Shown here: one piece after another, positions 1-9,111 of the stretch
Layout: every line of letters starts with the position of its first letter
Numbering within the stretch: position 1 is the stretch's first letter
Assembly: GCA_949825065.1 (NCBI GenBank)
Contig: OX463841.1
Location: forward strand, 18,422,479-18,486,478
DNA from: Odontocerum albicorne
Lineage: Eukaryota; Arthropoda; Insecta; Trichoptera; Odontoceridae
Direction: 5' to 3'
DNA length: 64,000 bases
The notes under the pieces: model-generated
What the model was told of the DNA's origin: nothing
Databases searched by the model: none
Seen by the model: the letters and a program-made list of their open reading frames with translations, nothing else
Made by a program: the position numbers and the translations under genes

Positions 1-540
1 ATGAAACGATAAATATATGACTGTTGACTATGCAATACTCAGTTGCTTTATTTTTTACTAAAGTTAAAATTATTCCTTAAGTTTAATTTCAGTCGAACTG
101 TTTTGCTTACAATTAGCCGAAACGAAATATAACACCAAGATAAGAGAGTTAAATATTTTAAAATGCAAGTATTCTCAAAGAAAATAACAATTTTTCGAAA
201 ATCGTGAGACACTGTGGTTGCCAAATACCTAATTATCAAGCTTTTCAGTTTTAATTAATTGCGAAATATTTGGCGGATGTTTACTTCACAATGATGATCT
301 TTATCTCACATATTGTACGATTGGTAGTTTATCGTCTTACAATCTTTTTACAGTCTTTAAGCTTAACAAATCTTATATATTTTTTGTTATGTTTTATACT
401 ATTTTTGTGGAACAAATTATCTATCTACGAGTATAACAATAATTTTCAAGTCTATATTTGAGAATTATTATAATAATATAACAACAATTTTCAAATATAA
501 AGCGTATACAATTGTAGACTGAATTCAATTTCTGACAATA
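1..540. other. AT-rich stretch without recognisable gene
   Basis: Only short AT-rich open frames occur here and none resembles a known protein. One copy of the enriched 8-mer TACGAGTA lies near 426. Confidence 0.5.
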
Positions 541-560
541 TTTCATCTAAAGTTATGTTA

Positions 561-1119
561 ATAAAGGGTCATTCAAATTGAGCGGTTTTTTTATTAATTC
601 AATTTTTTTTGAATTCTTAAATAAAACACAATTTGCTTTGATTTTAAAAACTTTTTATTGGTCATTGCAGTATAATGTATGACATTTAAACACAAAAAAA
701 CAATATTCGCCAAATGTCCACTTTTTGCAGCTCCACCGATGTCCACTCAAAATTTTCGATGACATTTTGGCGTAATTGCGGTTCTAACTCACCAATAACG
801 CGAATAATTTCGTCCTTCAGCTCAGGAATTGATTGAGGGTCATTCTTATAGACCTGGCTTTTCACGTAACCCCAGATAAAATAGTCCAATGGTGTCAGAT
901 CACATGATCTTGGTGACTAATTAACATCACCGTTTCCGGAGATTACAATAATTAAAATTATTCAACAATTTGAACGCGTTGTTGTATTGTATACGACTCC
1001 ATTTTTATAAATGCCACACATTACACTTCTCAAATGTCACAAGACCCAGGCGAGCTTGCGACACCATTTGTGTTTTATCCGAGAATTAAAAAAAACGCTC
1101 AATTTGAAAGACCCTTTAT
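561..1119 (-). mobile_element. Internally deleted Tc1/mariner-like element
   Basis: Terminal inverted repeats AAAGGGTC..TTCAAATTGAGCG lie at 563-588 and near 1094-1117, flanked by TA on both sides. The minus strand keeps the C-terminal part of an insect Tc1/mariner-type transposase (889-686), including LDYF-like DYFIWGY and a VYKNDPQSIPELKDEI stretch. Near the other end is the N-terminal start, coding for QQRVQIVE. Everything between, including the first two catalytic Asp motifs, is missing. A second copy at 38951-39517 has the same deletion junction, so this looks like a mobilised non-autonomous derivative. Confidence 0.75.
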
Positions 1120-1189
1120 TATAGTAAATAACAAAAATGTTACAAAGTAAAGTTATACAGTTATACGGAATGAAGCGATTAGGGGTGAA

Positions 1190-1400
1190 CTTAACATTTT
1201 GAGAAAGACGATAAAGAGCACTGTAAGATGGTTTGGGCACGTGGCACGAATGATTAAAGAATGACTAACAAAACAAATGTACTGTGCAAATGGGCGTAGT
1301 AGAGAAGGACCAAGGAGAGTATGGTTGGATTAAGTGAATGATATTTTGAAGAAAGAAATGTAAGATAAAAGCCTACACTTCTAAAATATCTACACTGGTT
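1190..1400 (+). pseudogene. LINE ORF2 C-terminal remnant
   Basis: The plus strand reads TVRWFGHVARM, then after a stop LTKQMYCANGRSREGPRRVW. That is the usual C-terminal tail of RTE-like endonuclease/reverse-transcriptase proteins (WxGHVxRM ... GRRxxGRPRxxW). Stop codons interrupt it and no RT domain remains upstream. Confidence 0.6.
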
Positions 1401-1499
1401 AAGTGTTGCGAACGGATTGATTTCAAACTTTGTATTCAAGTCCCTTAATGAGATGTCTCCATTGTATCATTTGAATCTGTTGAACTTTTGCTGTTGCTA

Positions 1500-1800
1500 G
1501 TTATGTGGTGGGGAATGGTCTGTCTCCTGGTGTCAGATATATGATTTGCGTGTGCAGCTTTAGGAAGCACTTAAAGCAAGATTTATGAATGGGTTCGAAT
1601 CCTGAGTTTGAACACCCTTGATGAGAGTTTGCTGTCTAAACGGCGTTATATAAATTGTCTTTTTATTATTATTATTAAGAAGTAAGACGAATCTATAAAG
1701 CTGTATGATAAAGTTTATAGATGTAAAAGAGTATGGCGCTCTATCCTCTCTGCCTACCCTACTAGGGAAACAGCGTGATATTATGTATGTAATATACTAA
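1500..1800 (+). repeat. Retroelement 3' tails ending in an ATT run
   Basis: Positions 1545-1680 hold a repeat with GTGTGCAGCTTTAGGAAGCA, TCTAAACGGCG and a final (ATT)n. Similar pieces occur near 42340, 52565, 55620, 56520, 61930 and (reversed) 63950. At 1740-1795 CTCTCTGCCTACCC...TAGGGAAACAGCG matches the type of LINE 3' end seen again at 60490. Confidence 0.5.
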
Positions 1801-1919
1801 CAAAAAATCTGACAAATTTGCTTGTCTGTTCGAAGAATGGCTGCATTTTTCATCACCTTGGATTAATACTGCATCAAATTTCTCAAAATTACTATAATAA
1901 TATAAAAAATCAATAATAT

Positions 1920-2145
1920 TATTTAACACCCATCCTAGAACAAACCTTACCCGACTTCACGCCGAACAGCGAGAAGAAACCCTACAACACCACATCCTCG
2001 CTTGGACCGTGAAGTTCTATAAAAGCCAACAAAATCACAGCAATCCCTTAGTCGCTGCTCTGGGGGCTTACGAGAGTAAATCCGACCTACCCTTCCGTTA
2101 TAAGCACAAGCTCCCGAAGCATTATCTGTTGCCTGACTAGTCCAC
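1920..2145 (+). pseudogene. Jockey-type LINE ORF2 C-terminus remnant
   Basis: A plus-strand frame reads HAEQREETLQHHILAWTVKF, then SNPLVAALGAYES, then RYKHKLPKHYLLPD and a stop. The intact ORF2 at 9112-11865 ends in a similar way (LAERFYSSLPSHPNPLISSL). The remnant is followed by an AT-rich tail to about 2390. The RT and endonuclease domains are absent, so it is a 5'-truncated insertion. Confidence 0.55.
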
Positions 2146-2399
2146 CTACAGTATTAGCAGGGACTACCAAGGTCTGAGTGAATGTGATGGAATACAAGTA
2201 GCCTGAACGAGTGGACTTGTTCTTGCTAAATAATTAGTGTAAGAGTTGTTATCTATAATAGTTATAAGTAGTATGTAGGTGTTAATTATTTCTAAGAAAT
2301 CGTATATTAAGATTGTAAAAAATAAAAATTAAATAACATGTAGGCAAATAAGATTAAGTAAGTTCATAAATTATAATATATAAATAAGATTAGTTAAGT

Positions 2400-2970
2400 T
2401 ATAAATGTGTATATACTCGTAGGTATAGCCTTGATAAATATTTGTACAATACTCGTATATTACTTTGTTTAATAAAAAAAAAAAAAAACGTACTCGTATA
2501 ATGATAAAAATCGGTGAATCAATAAGTTTTAGAAGAAGTAAGGGAATTTTCCTTGATTTTGTTATTACGTTTGTTTTTTTATGAAAATGAGCTGTGATTG
2601 GATACGATGGGTTGTTTTTTAAATTTTTTTCGTAATATATATTTTTGAATCTTCGTATCGCAGAATATTGCAACATTATGATACAGCTATTGAATATTAC
2701 GCTTGGCATCGTCCACTATTGAGAACACCGATCTGAAATGACCTTACGACTATAAATACAACATATTTTCAATAAATACACATATACTCAAATACAATGA
2801 CTTTACAGCTTTTGCAAAATGTCTTTAACCATTTCAGCTACCAAGTTGACGAAAATAAATAACTATAATTTTACCACATAGACTTTGCAGTATAAAATAA
2901 TTTTCACTGTGTTCAATTATTAATACTTAAAAGCAGCACGTGATTGAAATAGGGAATCGATAGATTTATT
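2400..2970. other. AT-rich stretch, no gene seen
   Basis: No recognisable protein or terminal repeat. Three copies of TACTCGTA occur within 90 bp (near 2414, 2450 and 2491). Confidence 0.4.
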
Positions 2971-3365
2971 TATTTATTTTACACATGACAATAAATAAAC
3001 ACAATTTGCGAAAAAGCAACTAATTATTGAATTTAGGCACACAATTCTAATGGATCTGGGTTTGTTGCCTTTCATTTGTCGTGTACCCAGTAAACTAGGC
3101 TTTTGCCTGTATCTCACTGAGGACATATAGCATGAAAATATAAATCGATACTTCTTTCCGATTTTTGATTTTATAAAACCCCGTTGCACATTCTCATCAA
3201 CCTGACAAACAGTGACATTCAATTACATATGTATACATCACGTGAAATCAAACTCCTCACACTTCATCACTCCAGACAGACCAAAAACATTTATCTAACA
3301 ATATACCGCTCATAATCATAAAAATATATAAAAATATAAATATAAACCAACAAAAAGCACCACAC

Positions 3366-3620
3366 TCAAGAGCTCACACAAACCTTTTCCACAAGTAATT
3401 CCTCTTGCAAGCCCAAGTACTCAAACTCCTGTCGTAATAACAAGCACGCTCCGATCGACTGCCTAAATTGTTTTCCTTTCTTTACCTTTATTGAATTCGG
3501 CACCCCATTGTATGTCATGGGAGCTAAATAGGCATATTGCCTTTGGGCAAAAGAGGTTTTAACTCTAGGGATGGTGAACATTTCATTAGTTACCATGCGT
3601 GTCATGTGTCTCTGCTGAGT
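3366..3620 (-). pseudogene. LINE ORF2 C-terminus remnant
   Basis: The minus-strand frame contains IPRVKTSFAQRQYAYLAP, then MTYNGVPNSIKV and a K/F/R-rich end. This is the generic C-terminus of Jockey/CR1-like RT proteins, where the pattern is R...FAQxxxxYxAPxxYNxLP. No RT core remains. Confidence 0.5.
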
Positions 3621-3967
3621 CTGCATATTTCCTTCCTCTCGATGGTAGTGCCAGACAAGATATCGCTATATTATTACCATACATTCCCACATCATTTTCG
3701 TTTGTTGATGAAAACAAGTTTTGACATTTTAAACAGAATAACACTCCAACGGCTGAGAGACACTGAATTTGTCAATATTTTTTTACAGCCCGGTTTTCTT
3801 TCTTATCTGATCGAACTAAAGAAGTGCACCACATTTGTTCATTCATTATTCTGACGATGCTTTTTGAGTGAAACCGGTTAATAGTAAAAAATGAATGTCA
3901 TATAATCAATTTACTTGTTTTTCAGAATTTATTAAGCGCCGCTTATTAGTTATGTTTTTAATAAAAA

Positions 3968-4439
3968 ACAGATGCGTGAGGCTCTCGCGCGGTAGAATTG
4001 AAACTTCTTAGCTCCTAGGAAAAGTTGATTTTATGCATTGCTTTTTTCCCGTTTGTTAACGATTTTTTTTTAGGATTAGGAAATGGTTATGTGAAATTTA
4101 ATTCAAGAAAATCTCTCTAATTAAATAAAAAATGGTTATATGGAATTTAATTCAAGAAAATCTCTCTTAATTAAATTATTTTATAAATAATAATTTAAAT
4201 AATAATATAATACACTTAATAATATTAATTATTATTAAAAATAAATAATGATTAATATTAAAATAATTAATAACAATTTATTAATGAATAAAATAATTAA
4301 TAATAATTTAGTAATAATTTAATAATAAAATAATAATATCCGTTTCACTTTTCGTGACGTTCACTTTTCGTTACACCGTTTCACTTTTCGTGACGTTCAG
4401 GCCAATTTGCCCTACCGCGCCTATAGAAGTTTCACTTCA
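3968..4439. mobile_element. AT-core MITE, copy 1
   Basis: One end starts ACAGATGCGTGAG and carries a CGCGCGGTAGAA segment. The other end reads ACCGCGCCTATAGAAG followed by TTTCACTTC. Both ends share the AGAAGTTTCACTTC-type motif, and the middle is an almost pure A/T tract of TTAATAAT-like units. A second copy lies in opposite orientation at 16627-17110. TTTCACTTTTCGTGACGTTC is present twice near the right end. No coding capacity, superfamily unknown. Confidence 0.6.
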
Positions 4440-5220
4440 ATAAATAAATGAATTTTAATAATAAATAAATTAGTTGACGTTGGATAACGAAACGGCTAAA
4501 CATAATCTTTATATTATTTTACGATAAAATGATATTTTTTTCCACCAATCGAAATTGATTTAATTACACAATAATTGGTGTCATTTGTTTCAGAATGAAA
4601 TGATTTTATTGTATTCAGAATTATTATTAAAAAAGCACTGAAAATATTTGTTCATAATTTATGTCTACATGCATACATTTGCTTACATGTCGAAGTAAGC
4701 GTTTTTTTTAAATTTTCACATCTTTTTCTTTGAAATTAAAGGTTAGTGATTTTAATATGGCTCTAAATGAATTCATTTGACTATTTCCTCAATAATATAA
4801 ATAATTTATAGTTGAATACTTCGAGGAAATACTATACCCAGAACTTGGATCATAAAATGATTCAAATACAATGCTTGCTCGTGATACAGAACACGTGTCA
4901 TAAAATTATCTATGATTTATATAAAAAGTTGTTTATTTTAATGATAAATCAGATCAGACTGTCAACGAACCGAATTATTTCTTACGATTTTAAGGTCTGT
5001 AGGGAGTTTTATAATTACACATGCACGATATATCTGTAAATGTTTTCGTAATTTAAAATTGATTATAATAAAGGGAATGTACTTGATTGTAAGATATTAA
5101 ACGTGTGTCATAAAATTATCTACAATTTTAAAGTTTGTTTACGTAATTGATAAACTGAATTCAACTGTCAACGAATCGAATTACTTTTAACGAATACAAA
5201 GGTTTGTATTTGTGATAAAA
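4440..5220. other. AT-rich stretch, no gene seen
   Basis: No known domain or terminal repeat. A motif ACACGTGTCATAAAATTATC recurs at about 4890 and 5100, suggesting an old local duplication. Confidence 0.4.
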
Positions 5221-5799
5221 ATATCTTAATCGTGGCGTCGTTATGAGGGTCACTCGTTAGTAGTAGTAGATTAGAGTGCGGCTCAATATCTTGATCGTGG
5301 CGTTGTTATGAGGGTCATCGTTAGTAGTAGTAGATTAGAGTGCGGCTCAATATCTTGATCGTGGCGTTGTTATGAGGGTCACTCGTTAGTAGTAGTAGAT
5401 TAGAGTGCGGCTCAATATCTTGATCGTGGCGTTGTTATGAAGGTCACTCGTTAGTAGTAGATTAGAGTGCGGCTCAATATCTTGATCGTGGCGTTGTTAT
5501 GAGGGGCACTCGTTAGTAGTAGTAGATTGGAGTGCGGCTCAATATCTTGATCGTGGCGTTGTTATGAGGGTCACTCGTTAGTAGTAGTAGATTAGAGTGC
5601 GGCTCAATATCTTGATCGTGGCGTTGTTATGAGGGTCACTCGTTAGTAGTAGTAGATTAGAGTGCGGCTCAATATCTTGATCGTGGCGTTGTTATGAGGG
5701 TCACTCGTTAGTAGTAGTAGATTAGAGTGCGGCTCAATATCTTGATCGTGGCGTTGTTATGAAGGTCACTCGTTAGTAGTAGATTAGAGTGCGGCTTAA
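5221..5799. repeat. Tandem array, 65-bp unit, nine copies
   Basis: Units start ATATCTT(G/A)ATCGTGGCG at 5221, 5286, 5350, 5415, 5477, 5542, 5607, 5672 and 5737. Spacing is 65 bp apart from small losses (one base, or one GTA of the GTAGTAGTA run). The last unit ends in GCGGCTTAATC. Copies are nearly identical, implying recent expansion. There are no unique spacers, so this is not a CRISPR-like array. Confidence 0.9.
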
Positions 5800-5896
5800 T
5801 CATTAGAAAGTCGAGAGAAATCCAGAAGTACATATATAGTATTAAACTTGTGTTGTATACAGTATAAACTGGCGGACTTATTGCCATGTGGTAATA

Positions 5897-7183
5897 TTAG
5901 GTCCTTACATATGAAATTGGCGTTTTGTTTGGGAGGAACATAAAGTTGATTTTTTTTTAATATAATATATTTATTTAATCAAAGTATGTACCATTGCTAT
6001 CTATGCACTTTTGCCATCTCATAGGTAGTTCATCGATCCCTTTACTAAAAAAACCATTCGGACGGGAATCAATAAAATCTTTGAAGTCGGTTTGGACTGC
6101 CCCATCGGAGTTGAATTTTTTCCCTTGCAAGAAGTTATCCAAATTTCGAAAAAAATAGTAATCTGTCGGGGCAAGGTCCGGAGAATACGGTGGATGTCTT
6201 AGACATTCCAATTGAAGCTCTTCTAATTTGGTAGCCGTCTGTTGTGCAGTGTGTGGTCTAGCGTTATCATGAAGCAGCAGTGGCCTAGAGCGATTAACCA
6301 GCCTCGGTTGTTTAGCAGCTAGCTTTTCCATCATGGTTTGCAGTTGCTGACAATAGACATCTGCCGTAATCGTCTGGCCAGATTTAAGAAAGCTGTAGTG
6401 AACGACACCAGCACTAGTCCACCAAACGCTCACAAGTAACTTTTTTGGAGTCAATTTTCGCTTGGGGCATGGTTTGGCTGGTTCGGCAGGGTTCAGCCAT
6501 TGCGATGAGCGCTTCCGATTATCATACAGGATCCACTTTTCATCACAGGTAATGATTCGATTCAAAATCCCTTCATTATTGTGCCGGTTGAGTAATGCAA
6601 CGCAGCAGTCAACGCGCGTTTGTTGATTTGCTTCACTCAATTCGTGAGGTACCCACCTTTCAAGCTTTTTCACCTTCCCAATTTGCTTCAAGTGGATTAA
6701 AACAGTTTTATCACTAACACCGCAGCCTGCAGCTAACTCGGACGTGGTTTGCGATGGATCCGCTTCCACAATAGCCTTCAATTCTTCATTATCAACTTTG
6801 GTCTCCGGCCGTCCACGGGGCTTGTACTGCAGGTCGAAATTTCCAGAACGAAAACGTTGGAACCAAAAACGCACTGTGTTTTCTTTTGCGGCACCGTCGC
6901 CATACACATCATTAATCCTTCGAGCCGTTTCTGCAGCACTGGTGCCACGGTGGAACTCGTACTCGTAAATAACGCGATATTTCAAGTTTTCCATTTTGTA
7001 AACTGAGTGACGCAAAGAAAAAAAACAATTGAGGAAAAAACAAATGAATTATAATTCTCGAAACACAAATACTTGAGTAAATAGCTGTATAAATTTGAAT
7101 TTGGAATTCCTAACCAAAGAGAAGATATTTGAGATCAAAGTTGCCAGTACGGCAAAACGCCAATTTCATATGTAAGGACCTAA
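5897..7183 (-). mobile_element. Full-length mariner transposon
   Basis: Near-perfect terminal inverted repeats begin TTAGGTCCTTACATATGAAA and run about 28 bp at each end. The element is 1287 bp and is flanked by TA (5895-5896 and 7184-7185), the mariner target duplication. It contains one uninterrupted transposase frame. The flanks (GGCGGACTTATTGCCATGTG to the left, TTTTCCAACGAAC to the right) look like the two halves of the LINE/SINE 3' tail seen at 28770-28800, so the mariner is nested in an older repeat. Confidence 0.93.
5975..6994 (-). CDS. Mariner transposase (DD34D)
   Basis: Encodes a 339-residue mariner transposase, close to the usual ~345 residues. I start at the ATG at 6994 because the frame upstream has only a TTG. 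In order it has an N-terminal helix-turn-helix (about residues 1-50, with RFWFQRFRSGNFDL), a second helix-turn-helix (about 75-110), the linker motif WVPHELSE (about 114) and a catalytic domain. The Asp residues are D151 (TCDEKW), D243 (LLHDNARPHTA) and D278 (YSPDLAPTDYYFF), with exactly 34 residues between the last two. The first motif reads TCDEKW where TGDEKW is common. There is no stop or frameshift, so the gene may be active or only recently inactivated. It cuts and rejoins its own terminal repeats at TA sites. Confidence 0.95.
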   Translation of the reverse strand: MENLKYRVIYEYEFHRGTSAAETARRINDVYGDGAAKENTVRFWFQRFRSGNFDLQYKPRGRPETKVDNEELKAIVEADPSQTTSELAAGCGVSDKTVLIHLKQIGKVKKLERWVPHELSEANQQTRVDCCVALLNRHNNEGILNRIITCDEKWILYDNRKRSSQWLNPAEPAKPCPKRKLTPKKLLVSVWWTSAGVVHYSFLKSGQTITADVYCQQLQTMMEKLAAKQPRLVNRSRPLLLHDNARPHTAQQTATKLEELQLECLRHPPYSPDLAPTDYYFFRNLDNFLQGKKFNSDGAVQTDFKDFIDSRPNGFFSKGIDELPMRWQKCIDSNGTYFD

Positions 7184-7215
7184 TATTTTCCAACGAACCC
7201 GAAAAATCGACACAC

Positions 7216-7405
7216 GACCTCCGTGGCCTAGTGGTAAGACGCTTGTCTACCGATCCGGAGGTTGCGAGTTCGATCCCCGTTGGAATCCAGATTTTTTTTT
7301 AAATGGAATTCCAGTCTGTCTTTCACTTAGGGCTCATTAAAACATCTTTCTGGTTGGTTAGAAGAGATTGCCACATGGCAATAAACTCGCCAGGAGAAAA
7401 AAAGT
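7216..7405 (+). mobile_element. tRNA-derived SINE, copy 1
   Basis: Starts GACCTCCGTGGCCTAGTGGT, which includes an A-box-like TGGCCTAGTGG. A B-box-like GAGTTCGATCCCC follows about 40 bp later, the internal RNA polymerase III promoter layout. After a T-run, the body ends GGTTGG..AAGAGATTGCCAC, then GGCAATAAACTCGCCAG. That end matches the 3' tail of the LINE at 31395-32117. It is a SINE and not a working tRNA gene, because the 3' half does not close into an acceptor stem. Confidence 0.8.
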
Positions 7406-7409
7406 GATA

Positions 7410-7540
7410 AATGTTAAAGAGGCCTTAAGGGAAACCCTGTCTGGAAACCTTTTTTTTTAATCAAGAGTTTCAACTGGAATCCAAACCGTTACCTCCCGGT
7501 TGGGAGACAAGCATCTTACCAACTAGGCCACGGAGATCCA
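7410..7540 (-). mobile_element. tRNA-derived SINE head, copy 2
   Basis: Read on the minus strand it begins GGATCTCCGTGGCCTAGTTG and continues GGTAAGATGCTTGTCTCCCA, the same tRNA-like head as copy 1. A GGATTCCAG stretch and a short body follow. It lies tail-to-tail with copy 1, and the 3' tail is truncated. Confidence 0.7.
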
Positions 7541-7605
7541 TGTACTTTATCCATGGCTCTATCCCACATTTTTATGGGTACTCGTATTCTTGAATATTAC
7601 TCCTT

Positions 7606-8068
7606 TTGCCATGTTTACACGAGCTTAGTACTTGTCATTGCTTCTCACTCGCACTTGTCACTTGCACTTGTATCCACGTGTAAACAAGCATATTAGTACT
7701 AAGCATTAGTAAATCTGGCAAGTGAAAGTGAATAGGAGGCCGACTTATTTACTAAGCGACAAGCAACTACCTCCATTACAATTCAACTAAGCACTTGTCG
7801 CTTGCAGATTCGTCTAAACAGCCGCGGCAAGTGTTTAGTGACAAATTGAAATGGCAAGTGAGCGCACGTGTTCGTTCTTTTTTTGGTATTTGAACACATT
7901 TCTCAAAACAAGGCGGCGGCGGCGGTTGTCCATTCCGGACGGATGTCGTGCTACTAATACCTCTTCCTAACACCAAAGTGTAAACGATTTCTTATCACTT
8001 GTCACTAAGCAGCTTAGTACAAACGATAAGTACTAATTATAAGTACTAAGCCCGTGTAAACATGGCAT
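7606..8068. mobile_element. Fold-back MITE rich in CACTTG motifs
   Basis: Both ends read TGCCATGTTTACACG(A/G)GCTTAGTACTT in inverted orientation (7606-7635 and 8040-8068). The interior is full of CACTTG/CAAGTG and AGTACTAAGC-like short repeats on both strands. No transposase is present, and a clear target duplication was not found. The repeated subterminal motifs resemble those of hAT-type elements, but the superfamily is not settled. Confidence 0.6.
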
Positions 8069-8190
8069 TAAGCGTAAAAAGAGAACTACACACATGGTTT
8101 TACACACACTAATTGATTATGGGAAAAATAGCAAACCCTTTATTGAATGACAAACTTTTGTTAATGTACGGAACACTTATTAACGAACTG

Positions 8191-8340
8191 AGTTGTTAGA
8201 AGCATCACTACTTATAGTTGTTAGGAGCATCACTACCTATAGTTGTTAGGAGTATCATTACATATAGTTGTTAGGAGCATTACTACCTATAGTTGTTAGG
8301 AGCATCACTACCTATAGTTGTTAGGAGCATCACTACCTAT
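8191..8340. repeat. Tandem array, 25-bp unit, six copies
   Basis: Six units of AGTTGTTAGGAGCATCACTACCTAT run back to back from 8191. The third is the most diverged. No coding meaning is apparent. Confidence 0.9.
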
Positions 8341-9111
8341 AATTGAATGAATTTTCTGATATTGATATGTTCCATATCTCGGTGGTTAAATTGATAATCG
8401 AACTCTTTAATACACTTTATAGGTATAACTGCGTGACTAGGCAGAGAAATATAAGAAATAGTGTTCCTGTTGTCATTATACTACCATATATAAATTGAGT
8501 TCAATTCATAAATTTTGGCAAAACTTTAAAATGCACTTTGTACGTACCGGTACAAAGAACTGTAACATAGGTGGATAGCTGCTGCGCAATGCTCGGATAA
8601 TTTAGCTCACGTTCAGAGGCGTAGATCGGTGAAAAGTAGCGAGTGAAGAGATTCCTCTTAGGCAAGTACTAGATGATCGCAAGTAAAACACAGTATGCAG
8701 AGTGAACTGAGAAGGTGATTTATTTGTCTCTAGTTGGGGTTTTACTCGGAGTGTCGGTCCGATTAATGGACACCTTACTCCTTCATCGAATGATTTATTG
8801 AACGGACTTGTTTGATTGATATTTGGGTGGTGGTGTGGAAAGTTTTTATTGAATAAAAGAGAGGAAGGATAGAAGTTGATACATATATTAAGGTTACAAA
8901 TACATATATCGGGTACATATTAATATACTTATAATTTATGTGTCACGAGCGTTCATAAATAATTATACAGAAAAGAAAGGATAGAGATAAATACTTAGAT
9001 ATATATGTATAAAAATAAAATATATATATTACGAAGATAGGTGGGGGGAGAACGCTGTGACTTTAAAATAAATAATAAATAGATAAATATGGGAGTAAGA
9101 TAAACTACGTG

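Noticed and set aside
2974..3222. 82-codon minus frame as a gene
   Set aside because: No recognisable family, no splice context, and it lies among repeat remnants.
5221..5799. CRISPR-like array
   Set aside because: Units are contiguous and have no unique spacers; the genome is eukaryotic.
6995..7015. Mariner start upstream of the ATG at 6994
   Set aside because: The upstream in-frame codon is TTG, and related transposases begin near MENL-like sequence.
7216..7290. Functional tRNA gene
   Set aside because: Head resembles a tRNA, but no acceptor-stem closure, and the same head recurs with a common SINE body.
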